Assembly: GCA_964637445.1 (NCBI GenBank)
Contig: CAZWWS010000049.1
Coordinates: forward strand, 1 to 18,820
Direction: 5' to 3'
Length of the DNA: 18,820 bases
Origin: M3 sp964637445
Lineage (GTDB): Bacteria > Bacteroidota > Bacteroidia > Bacteroidales > Muribaculaceae
Shown: piece after piece, positions 15,901-18,820 of the stretch
How positions within the stretch are numbered: the stretch's first letter is position 1
Layout of the letters: each line of letters begins with the position of its first letter
Program-made: the position numbers and the translations under genes
Notes under the pieces: model-generated
Told to the model about the DNA's origin: nothing
Databases searched by the model: none
What the model saw: only the letters and a program-made list of their open reading frames with translations

Positions 15901-16227
15901 TCGCTTGGCGAAGAGTTTAAGCAAATATTGTCGAAGGCTCTCGACGATGAGCGTGTGGCGCCATGGTTTGAAGGCTACACGATGCTACTATCGGAACGCG
16001 CAATATCGCTTGGCAATGGCGAGCGTCGCCGTCCCGACCGTGTGGTGAGAATGGCCGACGGCCGGATAGCCGTGATAGACTATAAGTTTGGCGAACATGC
16101 GGAAAAATATAAGGAACAAGTGTGCGACTATGTGGAACTGATAGCGCGTCAATTTCCCGAAAGCGAAGTGAACGGGTATCTGTGGTATCCGCTCACATCT
16201 ACCATAATAGAAGTAAATAAAAAGTAA
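12940..16227 (+). CDS. addA: RecB/AddA-type UvrD-like helicase-nuclease
   Basis: A 1095-residue superfamily 1A helicase with a C-terminal nuclease, the AddA/RecB-like subunit of the double-strand-break-processing enzyme that feeds RecA. Helicase motifs in order: I ASAGSGKT (7-14), Ia AITFTNKATEEMKRRI, II IDEFQDTS (about 430-437), III IIGDEKQSIYRFRG (460-473), IV NTNWRSS, V VMTIHKSKGLEFP (778-790), VI VTYVAFTRA (860-868). The nuclease has His960 (RGTLLHNIM), Asp1033 (RRPDRVV) and the catalytic D1047-Y-K1049 (VIDYKFGE), so it looks active. It is shorter than Bacillus AddA (about 1230 residues). No AddB/RecC partner gene adjoins it; a dipeptidase follows after 11 nt. Confidence 0.93.
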   Translation: MLTIYKASAGSGKTFALAKEYIKLLIGEKTESGRYRLRRGGREHHQSILAITFTNKATEEMKRRIVKELAVLAGRALPAEMKPDPGDCLGDTVAPPEQPGESPYKAELMALFGCGEEELKKATDKALVELLHNFEFFNVSTIDSFFQLVLRTFAREAELTGNFELELDDKYAVATAVDQMMRSIGRNTDKDTLRLANWLEEYMMSFVNEGKSFNILNRDSSTYEGIIKTIDDLFDDTFKENRDAITEYLKDSNLLPNLVKELADKVNEERIRRRQAMEKVYNVAAQYGIDVEDKYISRSVIPSIKKWLDAEKKETPTATLQAAATDQSKRYYADVCKKNNIIPALDDAIADAVNMGINVDAMVKEIRSVSKYLYVLGILAPVVKYLSAFREENNLILLSDTNDILRRIISDDEVPFVYERLGMQLKHYLIDEFQDTSTLQWGNLTPLVRESESNDHDNLIIGDEKQSIYRFRGSDPELLRTKVQEQFEQVDIKGVNPADNTNWRSSRDVVEFNNQEFTKLAKELGLEDIYANVVQQVSKKHENHRGYVSVAKLPGKDDEFKKNALTRLIDDIVRLRSNGYQPRDIVILVDTNKEASAIVTHLLKELPGRTDIPKTEVLSDEALLINASPAVRLIVSMLRYIDAPGYDEKPNEKRPNYTEKEIAQFINRYEYLATVSGKSASEALLEAMQKNPELDESIDELTDQKDASVVAIVERIIAKFLSDEDLKLQAAYIYAFQDLANDYMVRYTSSLHDFLKWWDETGCKRAIPAPATSNAIRVMTIHKSKGLEFPCVLIPFANWSMSKSGELQWYKTAGFEKYVSRPELLPPITPISGSSALEATIFAPQYQAKKKEQIIDRLNVTYVAFTRAVDVLIVYYSEKAQEGTIGKLLSTTIAGGSVEIGEIPKVERVEIEEVKTRPYMVSKNDCEVKSRLKVDEIADVDDIDDLYNLTDKRVRGTLLHNIMRTIETPNDLDRAILRQVSRAIIPGSLGEEFKQILSKALDDERVAPWFEGYTMLLSERAISLGNGERRRPDRVVRMADGRIAVIDYKFGEHAEKYKEQVCDYVELIARQFPESEVNGYLWYPLTSTIIEVNKK

Positions 16228-16238
16228 AAATAAGAGTA

Positions 16239-17876
16239 ATGAAACAACTAATCACAGCACTTGCACTGATGGCGGGCGTGGCTTCGGCCGATGCCTGCAC
16301 ATCGCTTATAGCGTCGTCGAAAGCGACGACCGACTCGTCGGTGATGATAACCTATGCAGCCGACTCCCACAATCTCTATGGCGAACTATACAGCCAGCCG
16401 GCAGCTGACTATCCGGCCGGAGCAATGCGAACAGTCAAAGAATGGGACACCGGAAAATATTTAGGCCGGATACCCGAAGTGGCGCATACTTATGCCACGA
16501 TAGGAAATATGAATGAGCATGGGCTGACGATATCGGAAAGTACATGGGGCGGTCGCGAGGAACTCGTGGACACCACCGGCATCATCGATTATGGATCGCT
16601 GATATATATCACTCTGCAGCGCGCCAAGACGGCACGTGAGGCGATAGACGTGATGACTGATTTGGTGGCAAAATATGGCTACTATTCGTCGGGCGAATCG
16701 TTTTCGATAGCCGATGCCAACGAGGTGTGGGTGATGGAATTGATAGGCAAGGGCGGAGTGGAGCGCGGCGCCGTATGGGTGGCAGTGCGCATTCCCGACG
16801 ATTGCATCTCAGGTCATGCCAACCATGCACGAATCCATCAATTTCCGCTCAACGATAAGGAAAATTGCTTGTACTCGAAAGATGTGATATCGTTTGCTCG
16901 CCGACAGGGTTATTTCACGGGTAAAGACAAGGATTTCAGTTTCTCGCGCGCGTATGCCATCACTGATTTTTCGGCTTTGCGCGGATGCGATGCTCGTGTG
17001 TGGGCATATTATAATCGCTTTGTAGAAGGAATGGATCGCTATCTACCTTGGATACTCAATGGAGAGGGAGAGCCGCTGCCGCTATATATTAAGCCCGACA
17101 AGCCTCTGACGGTGCGCGATATGCAAGCAATGATGCGCGATCACTTTGAGGATACGCCGTTCAATATGGAGAGCGATCCGGGAGCGGGTCCGTATAAGTC
17201 GCCATATCGTTGGCGTCCGATGACGTTTAAGGTCGACTCGGTGGAGTATACCAACGAGCGCGCGATAGCAACACAACAGACCGGATTTTCGTTTGTGGCG
17301 CAGATGAGAAGCAATGTAGAGGCTCCGATGCGTGGCATATTGTGGTTTGGCACAGATGATACCAACACCACGCTGTATGTGCCGATCTATTGCTGTGTGA
17401 CTACAGCTCCGCATGCATTTGCTCCGGGCAATGGCGATATGTACACGCTGTCGTGGGAAGCCTCGTTCTGGGTGAACAATTACGTAGCCAATCAGGCATA
17501 TCATCGCTATTCGCAGATGATACCCGACATACGCAAGGTGCAGAGAGAAATCGAGGATGGATTTGCAGCCGGAGTGGTACAAGTGGAAACTGAAGCAAAT
17601 GAGATGATAGCTCGCGGAGATGTCCAAGCTGCTCGCAAGTTGCTTAGCGACTTCTCGCATAAGCAAGCCAATGAGTCGACGGCTCGTTATAAGCAATTGG
17701 GCGACTATCTGTTGGTAAAGTATCTTGATGGCAATGTGAAGCGCGAGAAAGACGGCGAGTTTGAACGCACCGAAACCGGAATGCCTGCCTATCCGATGTT
17801 CCCGGGATATTCAGAAGAATTCTATCGTTCGATAGTGGCCGATCCGGCAACGGCTCGCCATCTGCGCGTGAAGTAG
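16239..17876 (+). CDS. Secreted C69-family dipeptidase
   Basis: A 545-residue peptidase of family C69 (PepD/U34), an N-terminal-nucleophile hydrolase that cleaves dipeptides. The signal peptide MKQLITALALMAGVASADA is followed by CTSLIA; cleavage would leave Cys20 as the N-terminal catalytic residue. Although this superficially resembles a lipobox, A-D-A-C lacks the usual aliphatic -3 residue, so I read it as the nucleophile. Family blocks seen are TYAADSHNLYGEL, NMNEHGLTISESTWGGRE, the GESFSIADANEVWVMELIG segment and NYVANQAYHRYSQM. Periplasmic or secreted location is inferred. It begins 11 nt after the helicase stop and is the last gene of the run; the link to the helicase is probably only positional. 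Confidence 0.93.
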   Translation: MKQLITALALMAGVASADACTSLIASSKATTDSSVMITYAADSHNLYGELYSQPAADYPAGAMRTVKEWDTGKYLGRIPEVAHTYATIGNMNEHGLTISESTWGGREELVDTTGIIDYGSLIYITLQRAKTAREAIDVMTDLVAKYGYYSSGESFSIADANEVWVMELIGKGGVERGAVWVAVRIPDDCISGHANHARIHQFPLNDKENCLYSKDVISFARRQGYFTGKDKDFSFSRAYAITDFSALRGCDARVWAYYNRFVEGMDRYLPWILNGEGEPLPLYIKPDKPLTVRDMQAMMRDHFEDTPFNMESDPGAGPYKSPYRWRPMTFKVDSVEYTNERAIATQQTGFSFVAQMRSNVEAPMRGILWFGTDDTNTTLYVPIYCCVTTAPHAFAPGNGDMYTLSWEASFWVNNYVANQAYHRYSQMIPDIRKVQREIEDGFAAGVVQVETEANEMIARGDVQAARKLLSDFSHKQANESTARYKQLGDYLLVKYLDGNVKREKDGEFERTETGMPAYPMFPGYSEEFYRSIVADPATARHLRVK

Positions 17877-17894
17877 AGCATGTGTCGCAAAATC

Positions 17895-17959
17895 AGCCAT
17901 CGAAACAAACTGCTAAATTTTCATTTGGTGGTGGGTTGAGATGGCTCGATGTTTTTTTT
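17895..17959 (+). terminator. Weak terminator candidate after the dipeptidase gene
   Basis: Inverted repeat AGCCATC (17895-17901) with GATGGCT (17940-17946), followed 5 nt later by eight T bases (17952-17959). The 38-nt loop is long for an intrinsic terminator, so confidence is low; its position 19 nt beyond the last stop of the operon is right. Confidence 0.35.
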
Positions 17960-17970
17960 ATGAGTATAGA

Positions 17971-18006
17971 GGTTTCGTTTTGACGAATTTGTGGTTTCGT
18001 TTTGAC
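17971..18006 (+). repeat. 14-bp direct repeat at 22-bp phase (possible operator)
   Basis: GGTTTCGTTTTGAC occurs at 17971-17984 and again, identically, at 17993-18006, start to start 22 bp, so both copies face the same side of the helix. The core TTCGTTTTG matches most positions of the LytTR-regulator half-site consensus (WMMGTTNRK type), whose sites come as direct repeats about 21-22 bp apart. A LytTR-type operator is inference. The repeats are about 340 bp upstream of the next start codon. Confidence 0.6.
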
Positions 18007-18244
18007 TAAATATAAGAGGCTATGGGGCGCAATTGATTGGTATGTAGGGTGTTGTGTGTTTTGTTGTATGATGAAAATATTTCCGCAGATTGTTAATAAT
18101 TATTTAATTGCGGTTCTGTCGGTCATTCCAAAAGGATTATACAAGAATAATAAAAATTTACCGACAGGAAGAGTTAAACTGTTGGTAATCAATAGGTTGT
18201 ATGGGGGGGGTAATAAGTTGGCGTTATATTGTCGTAAAAAGTAC

Positions 18245-18275
18245 TTGCGGGGAAAATTATGCATTAGTAATTTTG
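18245..18275 (+). promoter_or_regulatory. Promoter for the terminal secreted protein
   Basis: TTG at 18245-18247 as -33 element and TAATTTTG (18268-18275) as an exact TAnnTTTG -7 box, 23 bp start to start, the same spacing as the ATPase promoter. The transcript would begin near 18280 with a leader of roughly 60 nt. Confidence 0.6.
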
Positions 18276-18344
18276 CAACGTTTCAATGCGCCATCTATCT
18301 GACGCTAATGCAATTATGAAATCAAAAAAAGACCAATTAACAAA

Positions 18345-18820
18345 ATGAAAAAAGTAATTTTATTCTTTCTCACAATCATTCTTGCTGTAAGTGTGAATGC
18401 AGCGACCGGGGATCTTTCGGGATATTACTTTATATCTCCGGATATTACAGGTGATGGGTCTGATTGGACTGCTCGTAATGCAAACTATCAGTTTGTATGG
18501 GCTGATGATGCGCACACCACAATCGAACTTACCAAAAGCATCGCAGTAACGAGCGATCAGGATTTTACGATTGCAATGACTGGCTGGGGGCTTACCACTA
18601 CTATTATTGCGGGCGACGTTCAAGAGATGTCGTCGTATAATACGCCGTATCAGTGTTATTTTGGCGGAGGTCGAAACGGAAAATTAAAAGGCGGAATGAA
18701 TATCTCGAAAATAAGAGTGGTTTTGCCTACAAATACCAATAATACAATAGATTTAAACGGCGGCAAAGTTTATGTGTCGGGTACAGCCGGTGCCGGTTCG
18801 ATTACTTTTACAGAAAATAA
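18345..18820 (+). CDS. Secreted protein of unknown function (3' end cut by window edge)
   Basis: Translated from ATG at 18345; 158 codons are open to the end of the window with no stop. The N-terminus MKKVILFFLTIILAVSVNA is a typical signal peptide, probably cleaved after VNA. The mature start (ATGDLSGYYFISPDITGDGS) and following strands rich in Thr, Asn, Gly and aromatic residues (NANYQFVWADDAHTTIELTK, TGWGLTTTIIAG) suggest a beta-rich extracellular or surface protein. No lipobox and no catalytic motif are seen. Large Bacteroidetes proteins with this kind of opening often continue into repeats and a C-terminal sorting domain, but that part lies outside the window. It has its own promoter and a long regulatory region, unlike the densely packed genes to the left. 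Confidence 0.78.
   Translation, partial: MKKVILFFLTIILAVSVNAATGDLSGYYFISPDITGDGSDWTARNANYQFVWADDAHTTIELTKSIAVTSDQDFTIAMTGWGLTTTIIAGDVQEMSSYNTPYQCYFGGGRNGKLKGGMNISKIRVVLPTNTNNTIDLNGGKVYVSGTAGAGSITFTEN

Larger units (their letters stand above)
17877..18344 (+). other. 468-bp AT-rich intergenic regulatory region
   Basis: The stretch between the dipeptidase stop and the last gene contains no credible gene. One 105-codon frame (18002-18319) lacks family resemblance and a promoter match. It holds a weak terminator-like structure at its left, a 14-bp direct repeat at 17971-18006, a long-range 8-bp inverted repeat (CTGTCGGT 18116-18123 with ACCGACAG 18160-18167), a G8 tract (18203-18210), and a promoter near 18268. 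It is much more AT-rich than the dipeptidase gene. A small RNA is possible but unsupported. Confidence 0.6.

Noticed and set aside
15100..15924. 274-codon minus-strand frame inside addA
   Set aside because: The plus strand encodes helicase motifs V and VI through this stretch. The antisense frame has no domain and a His/Arg/Ile-biased composition.
16239..16298. Dipeptidase as a lipoprotein
   Set aside because: The Cys after the signal peptide follows A-D-A, not an aliphatic lipobox, and matches the C69 N-terminal nucleophile.
18116..18167. Long-range 8-bp inverted repeat as a riboswitch or small-RNA hairpin
   Set aside because: The 36-nt loop and short stem give weak structure, with no recognised riboswitch motif and a location upstream of the mapped promoter candidate.
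18002..18319. 105-codon plus-strand frame in the intergenic region
   Set aside because: It has no recognisable domain and overlaps the promoter of the next gene and the G8 tract. Its composition looks like translated AT-rich intergenic DNA.

Overview
The window looks like chromosomal DNA of a Bacteroidales bacterium, possibly a Muribaculaceae-type gut commensal. Several starts have a Bacteroidetes sigma-type -7 box (TAnnTTTG) upstream. Shine-Dalgarno sequences are absent at the starts. The DUF6242-like, DUF6089-like, uppS and bamA gene run is one known from that order. Family-level placement is inference; no rRNA or tRNA gene was seen.

Region 1 (1-5409, minus strand) is an envelope operon. 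From one promoter near 5402-5409 it reads a DUF6242-like lipoprotein, a DUF6089-like outer-membrane beta-barrel protein, isoprenyl transferase UppS (lipid carrier for peptidoglycan and polysaccharide), then BamA (outer-membrane protein insertase). BamA is cut by the left window edge. Region 2 (5545-7507, minus) is obgE followed by an overlapping pgeF, coupling a ribosome-associated GTPase to a peptidoglycan-editing or purine-salvage enzyme. Region 3 (7554-9016, minus) is a lower-GC gene for a DUF4143-type AAA ATPase with a PD-(D/E)XK-like C-terminus. Its leader carries three 33-bp-phased copies of a GTGAAATTT element with a promoter inside them.

Region 4 (9017-12020, minus) is a tight three-gene operon with 4-nt overlaps: a NeuC/LegG-type hydrolysing epimerase, a NeuA/LegF-type CMP-sugar synthetase and a CBS-domain nucleotidyltransferase of PtmE type. 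Together they look like the GDP-sugar variant of the legionaminic (nonulosonic) acid pathway. The synthase, dehydratase, aminotransferase and acetyltransferase genes are not here.

Region 5 (12156-17876, plus) is a close-packed four-gene run: a small lipoprotein, a YciH/SUI1 translation factor, a RecB/AddA-type helicase-nuclease and a secreted C69-family dipeptidase. The AddB partner expected beside AddA is missing. Region 6 (17877-18820) is a 468-bp AT-rich regulatory stretch holding a 14-bp direct repeat at 22-bp phase, a G8 tract and a good promoter. It leads into a secreted protein of unknown function cut by the right edge.

The window is mostly conserved housekeeping and envelope genes. 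The parts most worth a second look are the phased repeats upstream of the ATPase, the regulatory region of the terminal secreted protein, and the isolated nonulosonate operon.
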